59,196 bases of DNA from Phyllobacterium brassicacearum. Its GTDB lineage: Bacteria > Pseudomonadota > Alphaproteobacteria > Rhizobiales > Rhizobiaceae. The notes beneath the pieces were generated by a model. That model was given only the letters and a program-made list of their open reading frames with translations. It was not told where the DNA came from and searched no databases. A program made the translations under genes and the position numbers. Shown here piece after piece: positions 48,125-56,147 of this stretch (position 1 is the first letter of the stretch; each line of letters opens with the position of its first letter). The stretch covers positions 1 to 59,196 of the forward strand of contig NZ_PGGO01000029.1 of NCBI RefSeq assembly GCF_003010955.1, given 5' to 3'.

Positions 48125-48205
48125 CTATTCATGCTTGGAGCCTGTGCGGCGTTTGTATCGTATCTGATCAACAAGGGCAGAGCAGCGGGATTGATCAAAG
48201 AGTAA
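48125..48205 (+). pseudogene. 3'-end relic of a second AbiJ-like gene
   Basis: Encodes the same last 24 residues as the intact 3' end of the AbiJ-like gene at 47008-47082 (MLGACAAFVSYLINKGRAAG then LIKE). Over the shared 75 nt there are seven differences, all synonymous, including the two different stop codons. It is fused directly to the recombinase fragment near 48120 and has no upstream coding part. So it is the remnant of a homologue that was under protein-level selection before it was cut. Confidence 0.75.
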
Positions 48206-48329
48206 TAGCTCCCAGATGCTTGTCTGCCGTGTATTCTTCGTGTCTTCCTTGCAGGGCCAAATACAGCAATAGCGCGAAGACCATCGCAAGGCCTAAACCT
48301 ATTGCAATAAATGCGGTTCTATCGAGCAT
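48195..48329 (-). CDS. Small single-span membrane protein
   Basis: A 44-aa protein with one hydrophobic helix (FIAIGLGLAMVFALLLYLAL) near the N-terminus and a charged tail (QGRHEEYTADKHLG). The ATG follows GGGGGG at suitable spacing. It overlaps the 3' relic of the AbiJ-like gene by 11 nt on the opposite strand. No family recognised; membrane-linked toxin or accessory peptides of this size are frequent in islands, but function is unknown. Confidence 0.5.
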   Translation of the reverse strand: MLDRTAFIAIGLGLAMVFALLLYLALQGRHEEYTADKHLGAITL

Positions 48330-49058
48330 GATGTAACCCCCCCTTCGCGCGGTCAGCAGGATCAGGATACGCCCATGTGTAGCGCCGGTCTGTCCGTCGA
48401 AAGGCATTAGTCGGTTCGGGTTAAACCCAATTTTGCTCAATAAACTCAATGAGTTCCGCCAATTTAATAGTTGTCACAACTCGCAGCCTGTGGGGCGTCG
48501 AGGCTTCACAACTTGGGTTCTGTGGCCGCTCAGAATGCCCCTAAGCTTTTGTTTTTATTTTTATTTGTTGGTTTCACAACTTTTCTTTGTTTTCATCCGC
48601 GCGATCAGCCTTTTGGGACCAACTCAGCCACCCAGCCGTACGCGGGTGCTTGGGGAAGGGGCCACCGGGGCTTTCCTAGGGCGGAAGATACACTAGGGAG
48701 CCGCTCCAGTCGGGCCGAAAAAAGGGGGAGAAGCATAAGACAGGGTTGGGGAACTCTAGTCTCTTACTCCTCCCCATTGAGCTGAACCGGAAGGCGGGGC
48801 AGTAGGGTCTAGGGGCCCTCGCGGTTAGCTGGATCAGAGTACACAAAGAGAAAGCGCAGGTCTTTCAATAGATGGGTTTACCCAGAGCGGGTTAAGCCGG
48901 GTTCCAGGGTAGTTATGTGACCCAATCCATTGGCCATCTTGCCTTTACACCAATATTCTGACCCGAGACTCTTATCCGCTTTCGTTCCCGGGTTGTTCGG
49001 CTTGCCACGTTTTCGCGCCAGCCATATCATCGATGGTTTCGGAGAGGGGGAGAATCCG
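48330..49058. other. Noncoding island stretch, right end
   Basis: 729 bp without a convincing gene. It holds a TTTTTATTTTTATTT run (48552-48566) and the diverged second copies of the repeats in 47083-47420 (AGTACACA at about 48838-48845, GGTCTTTCAATA at 48859-48870, TTACCC). The island end must lie here, but I find no copy of the tRNA-Thr 3' end that would mark the right attachment site. Confidence 0.45.
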
Positions 49059-49403
49059 ATGCGCATTGCGATGCCCGTGACAATCTTGACGCTACTGGCA
49101 CTTGCAGGATGCCAGTCCACCGGCGATGACGCTGACGCCGTGCCTGCATCAGCCATACCGCCCGGCATGGCATCGTCGGTCACCGTCCCGGGTGGCGCGC
49201 CCGGCGATATAGCCGATCTGGTCAATGCTACCGCTGCCAGCGGGCAAAGCCAGTTGCTGGCACGCGGCTACAAAAAGACCATCCAGCAGGGCCAGACCAC
49301 GTTCTGGTGGAACCCGACCACGACAATCTGCGCACAGGTCGTCACGAGCAACGGGCGATACCAGACGATCGGGGCGGCAGAGATGCGCTATTGCGGATAC
49401 TGA
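49059..49403 (+). CDS. Small lipoprotein
   Basis: A 114-aa outer-envelope lipoprotein. The signal peptide MRIAMPVTILTLLALAGC ends in a lipobox (LALAGC, Cys18). The mature part has a disordered Asp/Ala/Pro region and then a small domain (YKKTIQQGQTTFWWNP, TTICAQVV) with two cysteines. This ending is common in small rhizobial lipoproteins of unknown role. A GAGAGGGGGAG site precedes the ATG; a TTG at 48930 would add 43 residues and destroy the lipobox position. Confidence 0.8.
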   Translation: MRIAMPVTILTLLALAGCQSTGDDADAVPASAIPPGMASSVTVPGGAPGDIADLVNATAASGQSQLLARGYKKTIQQGQTTFWWNPTTTICAQVVTSNGRYQTIGAAEMRYCGY

Positions 49404-49424
49404 TCGGCGAGGATCATCGTTCCA

Positions 49425-51416
49425 TCAATTGACGAGCGACCGGGATCGATTGATCCATTCGATGGTTTCGTGTTGGGGCATTGGCTTCGCAAAATAATAG
49501 CCTTGCATGGTGGAACAACCGAGCCGCCGCAATGTTTGCATGTCGGCTTCTGTCTCGACACCTTCCGCGACGACTTCTATTCCCAGCGACTTGCCGAGGC
49601 TGAGGATGGATTGCACCACGTTGCGATCATCGACCGATCCGGCAATACCATCGACAAACGACCGATCAATCTTGATCCGGTCGACATGGAGCTGGCGAAG
49701 CGACGACATCGACGAATAGCCAACGCCGAAATCGTCTATCGCAATCCGCACGCCCTCATTGGTCAGAGCGGCAAGTTTGCTCTTTACAGAGCGGATATCC
49801 TTGGCCGTGTCCTCGGTGATCTCGATTTCCAGCATCGCGGCGGGAAGATCGAGTCGACGCAATTTGGTAAGGATCAGGTCGTCGACGGCGATCTGCGCCA
49901 TTTCACGCGGTGACATGTTCATCGCCACCTTGATGTGACCGAGGTTCATCGCGCGCAATGTCTGCATCATCGCGCATACATCCTTCAAAATGGTCCGAAA
50001 CAGCGGTTCTGCCAGTCCGGACATCGATGCGACCGCCACCAGATCGGGTGCGGGGATTGATCCATGGCGAGGGTGGTTCCAGCGCACCAAGGCTTCCAGA
50101 TCAGTAAGCTTGCGTCCTCCGGCGCCCAGGATAGGCTGGAACCAAACTTCCAAAGCGTCGCTGCTGAGTGCTTTGGCGAGGTCCCGCTCTATGTCGCGCC
50201 GCATTTCGAGGTGTTTGCGCAGGTCGTCATCGAAAATATAATACCGGTTGCGTCCCTCGGATTTTGCACGGTAGAGCGCAGCGTCTGCCTGAATCAGCAT
50301 CTCGTCGATATCCCGCTCGTCTGATGCGCAAATACCGATGCTGACGCCAATACGGCCGGCGTCAAAGGTGGCAAATGGAATGGACATGGCGGCGATCAGC
50401 TTGGTAGCCACGATTGAAGGGGCATCCTCACCGAGCCTGGAGTCGAACAGGACGGCAAACTCATCGCCGCCCCAACGAGCCACAATAACGTCACTCTCAA
50501 GGCTTTGACGGAGTCTCCGGCTGACCTCGACAAGCACGCGGTCGCCTGCCTTGTGGCCAAAGGCATCGTTAATCCCCTTGAAGCCATCGAGATCGAGCAG
50601 CATCAGCGTAAGCCGTGTGGCACTTGCAGGGGGCAGGGATGCAACCGCTTGCATGAGCCCATTGCGGTTGAGAAGTCCCGTCAGTGCATCATGAGCTGCG
50701 CGATGCCCGAGCTCAACCGCCGCTTCCGTGGCCTGATCCCTGGCTGCTGCCAGCGACGCTGCCATGGCGGTGGCCTCGTTTTTCAACCGGCTGGACTGCC
50801 GGAACAGAGCTTCGCTTTCAAAGGCACCGCGCATCAGTGCTGCAAGGTAAAGTACTGCCGTCGCCGCCAGACAGTAGCGTTCAAACCCGCCCGCATAGAT
50901 TAGGCAGCCGGCGACCGACAACAGCACCGGGACAATGTAACAGATGGGCATGCGCGCGTAAGCAAATCCGGCGGTTATAGCGCCCGCGGTAATCCCGCAT
51001 ATCACGGTCAGGTAGAAGACCGTTTGCGGGGCAGTGTATCCCTCGCACAGGATCGCGATGAAGGCCCAGACCACCCCCGATGCGGCAGCCATGGCCGATT
51101 GCCATGAGAGATGCTGCCTGACCGACGACGGATCCAGGTTCTTTGGCTCAGCCGACCCATCGGGATTGAGAAGGCGTACGGGGTACCGGCAAAGCACAAT
51201 GCGCGCCACATTGACGACGCTTGACGCAAAAAACCACAACAACCCGGCTAGTCCAAGCCCGTAGTAGACGGCGACGAGCACACTGATAACCCCGAGAATG
51301 ATGCTCACCGGCACCGATATCAGCATGCTCCGGCGCACGGCCATGAGCTGGTCGGCCAGGATCAGGTGATCCAACGACAGTGTGTCCGTTTCTGGCGCCT
51401 GTATGGTGCTCATCAT
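49425..51416 (-). CDS. Membrane GGDEF-EAL c-di-GMP protein
   Basis: A 663-aa protein with six hydrophobic segments (about residues 30-75, 105-185) followed by a coiled coil, a GGDEF domain (GGDEF at 316-320, intact) and an EAL domain (EAL at 441-443 with the downstream catalytic Glu/Asp blocks NMSPREMAQ, IDDFGVGYSS and DRIKIDRSFV). Both active sites look complete, so it could make or break cyclic di-GMP. The N-terminal membrane sensor is not of a named type that I can assign. Monocistronic, convergent with the lipoprotein. Confidence 0.93.
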   Translation of the reverse strand: MMSTIQAPETDTLSLDHLILADQLMAVRRSMLISVPVSIILGVISVLVAVYYGLGLAGLLWFFASSVVNVARIVLCRYPVRLLNPDGSAEPKNLDPSSVRQHLSWQSAMAAASGVVWAFIAILCEGYTAPQTVFYLTVICGITAGAITAGFAYARMPICYIVPVLLSVAGCLIYAGGFERYCLAATAVLYLAALMRGAFESEALFRQSSRLKNEATAMAASLAAARDQATEAAVELGHRAAHDALTGLLNRNGLMQAVASLPPASATRLTLMLLDLDGFKGINDAFGHKAGDRVLVEVSRRLRQSLESDVIVARWGGDEFAVLFDSRLGEDAPSIVATKLIAAMSIPFATFDAGRIGVSIGICASDERDIDEMLIQADAALYRAKSEGRNRYYIFDDDLRKHLEMRRDIERDLAKALSSDALEVWFQPILGAGGRKLTDLEALVRWNHPRHGSIPAPDLVAVASMSGLAEPLFRTILKDVCAMMQTLRAMNLGHIKVAMNMSPREMAQIAVDDLILTKLRRLDLPAAMLEIEITEDTAKDIRSVKSKLAALTNEGVRIAIDDFGVGYSSMSSLRQLHVDRIKIDRSFVDGIAGSVDDRNVVQSILSLGKSLGIEVVAEGVETEADMQTLRRLGCSTMQGYYFAKPMPQHETIEWINRSRSLVN

Positions 51417-51556
51417 CTCTGTTTCAGGAAAGGCGCTTGGAAGCGACCGGAAGATGCCACTGATTAACCCTTAACTTAGCATTAGCTTTGCCAGGGTTGG
51501 ATGGCAATTTCCACGCATTAATTTTCGTAGCGTTAACGAATGAGAGCGTGCGGCTA

Positions 51557-52417
51557 TCAGGCGGTGAGCGTCTTGAAGTGGTTGAGCATGCGCGTGGCAT
51601 CGGGCTCGCACCCGGTGAATAGGCGGAAGGCGCCCACAGCCTGGAAAACGGCCATGCCGCCGCCATCGAGCGTGCTGCAGCCACGCCGTTTGGCTTCCGC
51701 CAGGAGCGCGGTTTCCAGGGGAAAGTAGACGATGTCGGCGACCCAGTGGCGAGATTCCAGCATCTCGGGAGGAAGCGGTACGCCCGGATATTTCACCATG
51801 CCCGTCGGCGTCGCATGGATGAGGCCAGCGGCAGCTTTCATTGCTGCAGCGAGATCTGCGCCAGCACGAACGTCGGAATCCGGGAAAAGCGCCGACATGC
51901 CTGCTACCAGCGCTTGGGCGCGGTGGATGTCCTGATCGAACACGGTCAGCGTGCGGAGCCCGAGCGCGAGGATTGCATAGGCCGTTGCGACACCGGCTCC
52001 TCCGGCGCCAATCTGCACGGCGGACGACATGTCGGCGTCGGGCAGCCCGCGGCGAAAGCTCTCGCCGAAGCCCCACCAGTCGGTGTTGTGGCCAAAACGC
52101 CGGCCATCTTTCAGCACAACCGTATTGACCGCACCGAGATTGCGGGCCTCATCCGACAGTCCGTCAAGCAGCGGGATAACCAGCTGCTTGCAGGGATGTG
52201 TGATATTCAAACCAGAAAAGCCGTCGAGCTCGGCCTGCCGCAACAGTTGCGGCAAGTCCGCGGGCGTCGCGTGGCGCTCACCGAGATCGATCAGTTCATA
52301 TTCATAGGCGAGGCCCTGTGCCGCACCTTCCTGCATGTGCATCGCCGGCGTAAGGGACGCCTGGATACCGGCGCCGATCAAGCCGGCCTTCAACGGTTTG
52401 AGGAGTGTCTCGGTCAT
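51557..52417 (-). CDS. Shikimate dehydrogenase family enzyme
   Basis: An AroE-superfamily oxidoreductase, about 287 aa. Substrate-binding GFSGLNITHPCKQLV (Lys/Asp pair) and GHNTDWWGFG are present, and the NADP loop is QIGAGGAGVATAYA. Members include AroE, YdiB and catabolic quinate or shikimate dehydrogenases. The start is taken at ATG 52417, with GGAA upstream; ATG 52429 is possible. It lies downstream of a TRAP transporter in the same orientation (60 nt after dctP), so it probably acts on the imported solute and not in aromatic synthesis (inference). Confidence 0.88.
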   Translation of the reverse strand: MTETLLKPLKAGLIGAGIQASLTPAMHMQEGAAQGLAYEYELIDLGERHATPADLPQLLRQAELDGFSGLNITHPCKQLVIPLLDGLSDEARNLGAVNTVVLKDGRRFGHNTDWWGFGESFRRGLPDADMSSAVQIGAGGAGVATAYAILALGLRTLTVFDQDIHRAQALVAGMSALFPDSDVRAGADLAAAMKAAAGLIHATPTGMVKYPGVPLPPEMLESRHWVADIVYFPLETALLAEAKRRGCSTLDGGGMAVFQAVGAFRLFTGCEPDATRMLNHFKTLTA

Positions 52418-52476
52418 CTCGGGTTCCATCAATCGGAGGGGTGCCGGCCTGCTGCAAGCGAAGGCCGGCTCCCGAA

Positions 52477-53493
52477 TTACTGTCCGCGCGCCGCGTCCAG
52501 TTGCTTGAACAGCGCAGCTACCGTATCGGCGCCGATCTCGGCACTGAATTTGTCGATCATCGGCTTGACCGCATCCCGGAGTTTCTGCGTCTCTTCCGGC
52601 GTCAGTTCGGTGACTTCCATGCCGGTCGCCTTGATGTCCGCGATGGCCTTCGCGTCCAGTTCACGCGAAACCTTGCGCTGATAGTCGCGGGCTTCCGTGG
52701 CAGCCGACTGCAGCAGCGCCTTCTCCTCGTCATTGAGGCCATCCCAGAACTTTTTGCTGATCAGCACGATCTGCGGATTGTACTGATGGCGGGTGACCGT
52801 CATGTATTTCTGCACTTCATAGAATTTGGCATTGAGGATGTTGGCGGCGGGGTTTTCCTGACCGTCGACCGTACCCGTTTCCAGCGCCGTATAGAGCTCG
52901 GTGTAAGGCAGCGGCACGGCATTGGCGCCGAGACTGTTGAACAGTTCGATCGGGATCGGTGACTGAATGGTGCGGATCTTCAGGCCCTTGATGTCCTCGA
53001 GCTTCGTGACCGCATGACGATTGTTGGTCAGATTGCGGAAGCCGAGTTCCCAATAGCCGAGACCGACGAGACCGGTGTTTGGCAGGAGTTCCATGAGGCT
53101 GGTGCCGAAAGGTCCGTCCATCACCTTGTCGGCTTCCTCGCCACTGTTGAAGAGGAAGGGCAGATCGACGGCGCCGAACTGCTTGACGTTGCCTGCGAGA
53201 ATCCCGGCATTGAGCACGGTCATCTCGATCACTCCGCCTTGAAGCGCAGAAACGGTCTGCACGTCACCGCCCAGCACGCCGCCGGGGAAAAGCTTGACCT
53301 CGATCTTGCCGTCGCTCTTCGCGGCCACCAGTTCGGCGAATTTTTCCATCCCGGTCACTTGCGGATGGCCCTTGTTGTTGGCGGCAGCGAATTTGATCTG
53401 GTGTTCACGGATTTCGGCCATTGCCGGACCTGCTGCCAGCAAGACTAGCGGAACAGCAACGCCCATCGCTATTTTCATCAATCTGTTCAACAT
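52477..53493 (-). CDS. TRAP solute-binding protein (DctP)
   Basis: A 338-aa periplasmic binding protein of the DctP family. Signal peptide (AMGVAVPLVLLAAGPAMA) is followed by IKFAAANNKGHPQVTGM, then the conserved GGDVQTVSALQGGVIEM and the arginine-carboxylate site in KIRTIQSPIPIELFNSLGANA. It delivers a carboxylate to the QM membrane subunits encoded upstream. Ligand unknown; the neighbouring shikimate dehydrogenase suggests a quinate- or shikimate-like acid. Confidence 0.93.
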   Translation of the reverse strand: MLNRLMKIAMGVAVPLVLLAAGPAMAEIREHQIKFAAANNKGHPQVTGMEKFAELVAAKSDGKIEVKLFPGGVLGGDVQTVSALQGGVIEMTVLNAGILAGNVKQFGAVDLPFLFNSGEEADKVMDGPFGTSLMELLPNTGLVGLGYWELGFRNLTNNRHAVTKLEDIKGLKIRTIQSPIPIELFNSLGANAVPLPYTELYTALETGTVDGQENPAANILNAKFYEVQKYMTVTRHQYNPQIVLISKKFWDGLNDEEKALLQSAATEARDYQRKVSRELDAKAIADIKATGMEVTELTPEETQKLRDAVKPMIDKFSAEIGADTVAALFKQLDAARGQ

Positions 53494-53549
53494 TGTTTTC
53501 CTCCCATGTTTGGCCGGGTTCTCCCTTCGGCCGGTTGAATCTTGCGTTC

Positions 53550-54830
53550 CTATCGCCCGAACCAGGAGCTCGGAACGGTCACCAGCTGCGGGAACAGGAC
53601 CAGCAGCAAAAGGACGATGAGTTCAGCAATCAGGAAGGGCATGACACCCTTCATCAGCTCTTCCATCCTGAGTTTGGAAACGCCGCAGATCACGTTCAGA
53701 ACGGTGCCGACCGGCGGCGTGATCAGGCCAATCGCGTTGTTGATGATGAAGAGGACGCCGAAATATACCGGATCGATGCCCGCCTGCTTGATGATCGGCA
53801 TCAGCACCGGCGTCATGATCAGGATTGTCGGTGTCATATCCATGGCGGTGCCCACGACAACGACGAGCCCCATGATGGCGAGCAGCAGAAGGGTTTGATT
53901 GTCCATCAGCGGCTCAACGAGCTGGGCAAGTTCGCCAGGAACGTTTGCCACAGTGATCAGCCAGGCAGAAACGGCGGCGCAGGCGACCAGGAACATCACC
54001 ACCGACGTGATTTTCGCCGCCGCCACAAAAACCTGGAACAGCTTGGCCGGCGGCAATTCGCGATAGATCACCATCGAAACGAACAGCGAATAGACCGCTG
54101 CGACGACGCCGGCTTCCGTTGGCGTGAAGACGCCGAACTTCAGGCCGATGATAATGATCAGCGGCAGCAGAAGCGCCCAGATACTGTCGAGAAATGCCTT
54201 GAGCCGTATCGCGCCACTTTGCTTTGCGGGCAGGGCGAATTGTTCCTTGCGGGCGACGATCGCCCAGGTGATGCACAATGCTCCGGCGATCAGCAGACCA
54301 GGAAAAATGCCGGCGAGGAAAAGCTTGGTTATCGAAACACCGCCCACCACGCCATAAAGGATGAACCCGATGGAAGGCGGAATGATCGGACCGATGATGG
54401 AGGCGGATGCCAGAAGTCCGCCGGTGCGCGCCGGATCATGGCCGGACTTGAGCATCATCGGGAAGAGCAGCGCGCCCAGTGCTGCCGCATCTGCCACGGC
54501 CGAACCGGAAAGGCTCGAAAGAACGCAGGCCGCGAAGATGGCGACAAAGCCGAGGCCGCCGCGCACATGGCCAACCATGGCCATGGCCAGATCGACTATA
54601 CGACGCGACAATCCCCCGGTATTCATGACTTCGCCCGCCAGCAGAAAGAACGGCACCGCCATCAGCGGAAAGCTGTCGGCACCATTCAGGACGTTCTGGG
54701 CGACGATCTGCGCGTCGAACATGCCGAGATACATCATCAGCGCCACACCGCTGATGATCAACGCGAAGGCAATGGGCACACCCAGCGCCATTGGACCAAG
54801 CAGGGCACCGAGAAAAATCGTGACGGTCAT
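53550..54830 (-). CDS. TRAP transporter large permease (DctM)
   Basis: A 426-aa DctM-type large membrane subunit with about twelve hydrophobic segments. Conserved TRAP blocks seen: GVPIAFALIISGVALM, SGSAVADAAALGALLFPMM and GLITPPVGTVLNVICGV. It uses a sodium gradient to import carboxylates with DctQ and DctP. Start 54830 has an AGGAG site; an ATG at 54914 would overlap dctQ. Confidence 0.95.
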   Translation of the reverse strand: MTVTIFLGALLGPMALGVPIAFALIISGVALMMYLGMFDAQIVAQNVLNGADSFPLMAVPFFLLAGEVMNTGGLSRRIVDLAMAMVGHVRGGLGFVAIFAACVLSSLSGSAVADAAALGALLFPMMLKSGHDPARTGGLLASASIIGPIIPPSIGFILYGVVGGVSITKLFLAGIFPGLLIAGALCITWAIVARKEQFALPAKQSGAIRLKAFLDSIWALLLPLIIIIGLKFGVFTPTEAGVVAAVYSLFVSMVIYRELPPAKLFQVFVAAAKITSVVMFLVACAAVSAWLITVANVPGELAQLVEPLMDNQTLLLLAIMGLVVVVGTAMDMTPTILIMTPVLMPIIKQAGIDPVYFGVLFIINNAIGLITPPVGTVLNVICGVSKLRMEELMKGVMPFLIAELIVLLLLVLFPQLVTVPSSWFGR

Positions 54831-54840
54831 GGCGTGCTCC

Positions 54841-55404
54841 TCAGGGCTTTGCGATCGGATGGGGAAGCGGCGGCACTGGATGATCGTCGAGCGCAAGCTG
54901 ATCCTCACTGTCACGCACCAACTCGGCCGTCGCGATATCGATACGGCCCGTGGCGACTGCGAAGGCGTCCCAAAGGATGATCAGGAATGCGGGAACCCCG
55001 AAGGCGATGCCGGCGCCGTAGAACATGCCCATGGAAATGCCAGTGGCGGGGGCGGCGACATGCAGGTTGATGAGCGTCTGCGTCCAGCTTCCGCTGATCA
55101 TCAGCCACGTCGCCCACAGCATCAGCGCCTGTCCGGACAGGACCGCAGCTTTTGCACCGAGCGGCGGCAGCTGCCGAAGCAGCGAATCCATACCGAGATG
55201 CGCGTGCTCCCGCATCGCGACGACGGCACCGAGGAAGGTCAGCCAAACGAAGAAGATCCGCGACAGCTCTTCGGAGTAAGTGATGCCGGCATTGAAGGCA
55301 TAGCGCAGGACGACGTTGCCGAAGACCAGTACGATCATCCCGGCGAGCAGCAGCGCTATCACTGCCTTCAACAACAGGAAAAAGAATTCGATTATCCGGA
55401 CCAT
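54841..55404 (-). CDS. TRAP transporter small permease (DctQ)
   Basis: A 187-aa DctQ small subunit with four membrane helices (residues 5-30, 45-70, 88-110, 130-155). The family pattern RYAFNAGITYSEELSRIFFVWLTFLGA near residues 33-60 is clear. It is first in the dctQ-dctM-dctP-shikimate dehydrogenase operon and stops 10 nt before dctM. A palindromic operator candidate lies 128 nt upstream of its start. Confidence 0.93.
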   Translation of the reverse strand: MVRIIEFFFLLLKAVIALLLAGMIVLVFGNVVLRYAFNAGITYSEELSRIFFVWLTFLGAVVAMREHAHLGMDSLLRQLPPLGAKAAVLSGQALMLWATWLMISGSWTQTLINLHVAAPATGISMGMFYGAGIAFGVPAFLIILWDAFAVATGRIDIATAELVRDSEDQLALDDHPVPPLPHPIAKP

Positions 55405-55790
55405 TCGCTCCTCCCAGGCGATCTACCGCGCAATGCAGCTTGTCGTGACCGGCATTGGCCGGGGTCAGACTTGCGCGAGCGGTGCATCACGGTCGCTCCT
55501 CCAGCATTTCGTGACGCTCGTCCAAAATGTACGAACTAGTTCGAATGTCAAGCGATATCTCGGAAAAGCGCCGTGGGCTCGACATTTCCTAGGTCTTGGA
55601 TTCGTCAGAATGTTTGAGTTTGCCGTGGCCGCGACAGGGATGTATCCCTTAGGTCACAGCTACACGAAGCCATCTGACAGCGTGGAGTTGCCGGTGAAAA
55701 TTCCACCTTTTGTACGGGAAAGACCCGATAGACGTTCGCCAGACAATGGTGTTCAATCGATGATCCGGATTGTGCATTGGGACAAGGCAC
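55405..55790. other. 386-bp upstream region of the TRAP operon
   Basis: No gene recognised. It carries the TRAP operon promoter, which must read leftwards, and the palindrome at 55532-55543. The base composition is normal and no stem-loops of note were seen apart from the operator. Confidence 0.5.
55532..55543. promoter_or_regulatory. Palindromic operator candidate
   Basis: CGAACTAGTTCG is a perfect 12-bp palindrome, 128 nt before the dctQ start codon. Palindromes with a CTAG centre are typical of GntR- and LacI-type operators. No regulator gene for the TRAP operon lies next to it in this window, so the regulator is encoded elsewhere. The palindrome is seen; the role is inferred. Confidence 0.5.
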
Positions 55791-55931
55791 ATGGGCGAGG
55801 AAGACCGGTTACTGCTTGGCGTGATCATATATGGCGGTGTCTTCGCCGCGGTCTGCGCGATGATTGCTTGGGCGATCGCCTTTCGCATGCACCCGCCCCG
55901 AAATGGGATCAAGCAGGGGAGACGAAAATGA
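55791..55931 (+). CDS. Tiny membrane protein, overlaps next gene
   Basis: A 46-aa ORF with one transmembrane helix (LLLGVIIYGGVFAAVCAMIAW) and a basic tail (GIKQGRRK). Its stop overlaps the next ATG (ATGA, 55928-55931), the layout of translationally coupled genes, which argues that both are real. No family recognised. Upstream ribosome-binding signal is weak (AAGG). Confidence 0.5.
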   Translation: MGEEDRLLLGVIIYGGVFAAVCAMIAWAIAFRMHPPRNGIKQGRRK

Positions 55932-56107
55932 CAACAGATACCCTAGCACGCTTCCAAAAGCTGGTAGACGAGTGGGATCCAAGCGATTGGGGCCCGGGCG
56001 AGCGCGATCTGCTCGAAGACGTTGCCACTGAACTGCGAACCTATCGCCGAGAATTCGGCGAGCTGCTGGATTGGCGGCAATCGCCTGAATGGCGGCTACC
56101 GCAATAG
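55928..56107 (+). CDS. Small acidic protein
   Basis: A 59-aa soluble, acidic protein (MTTDTLARFQKLVDEWDPSD, then GERDLLEDVATELRTYRREF). It has a GGGGAGA site just before its ATG and overlaps the preceding tiny membrane ORF by 4 nt. Predicted to be mostly helical. Unknown function; the pair may act together at the membrane. Confidence 0.55.
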   Translation: MTTDTLARFQKLVDEWDPSDWGPGERDLLEDVATELRTYRREFGELLDWRQSPEWRLPQ

Positions 56108-56147
56108 ATGCTCCTGTAGGTGGCTAATTTTCTTCTGTCACAATGGC

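Noticed and set aside
48206..49058. A right attachment site matching the tRNA-Thr 3' end
   Set aside because: I looked for the T-arm and acceptor sequence in both orientations and found only short chance matches; none long enough to claim a direct repeat.
44772..49058. CRISPR array in the island
   Set aside because: The repeats are too short, too few and irregularly spaced; no spacer pattern exists anywhere in the window.
53421..55539. Two long plus-strand frames (519 and 392 codons) over the TRAP genes
   Set aside because: They are antisense to dctM and dctQ, whose membrane segments and family blocks are unambiguous.
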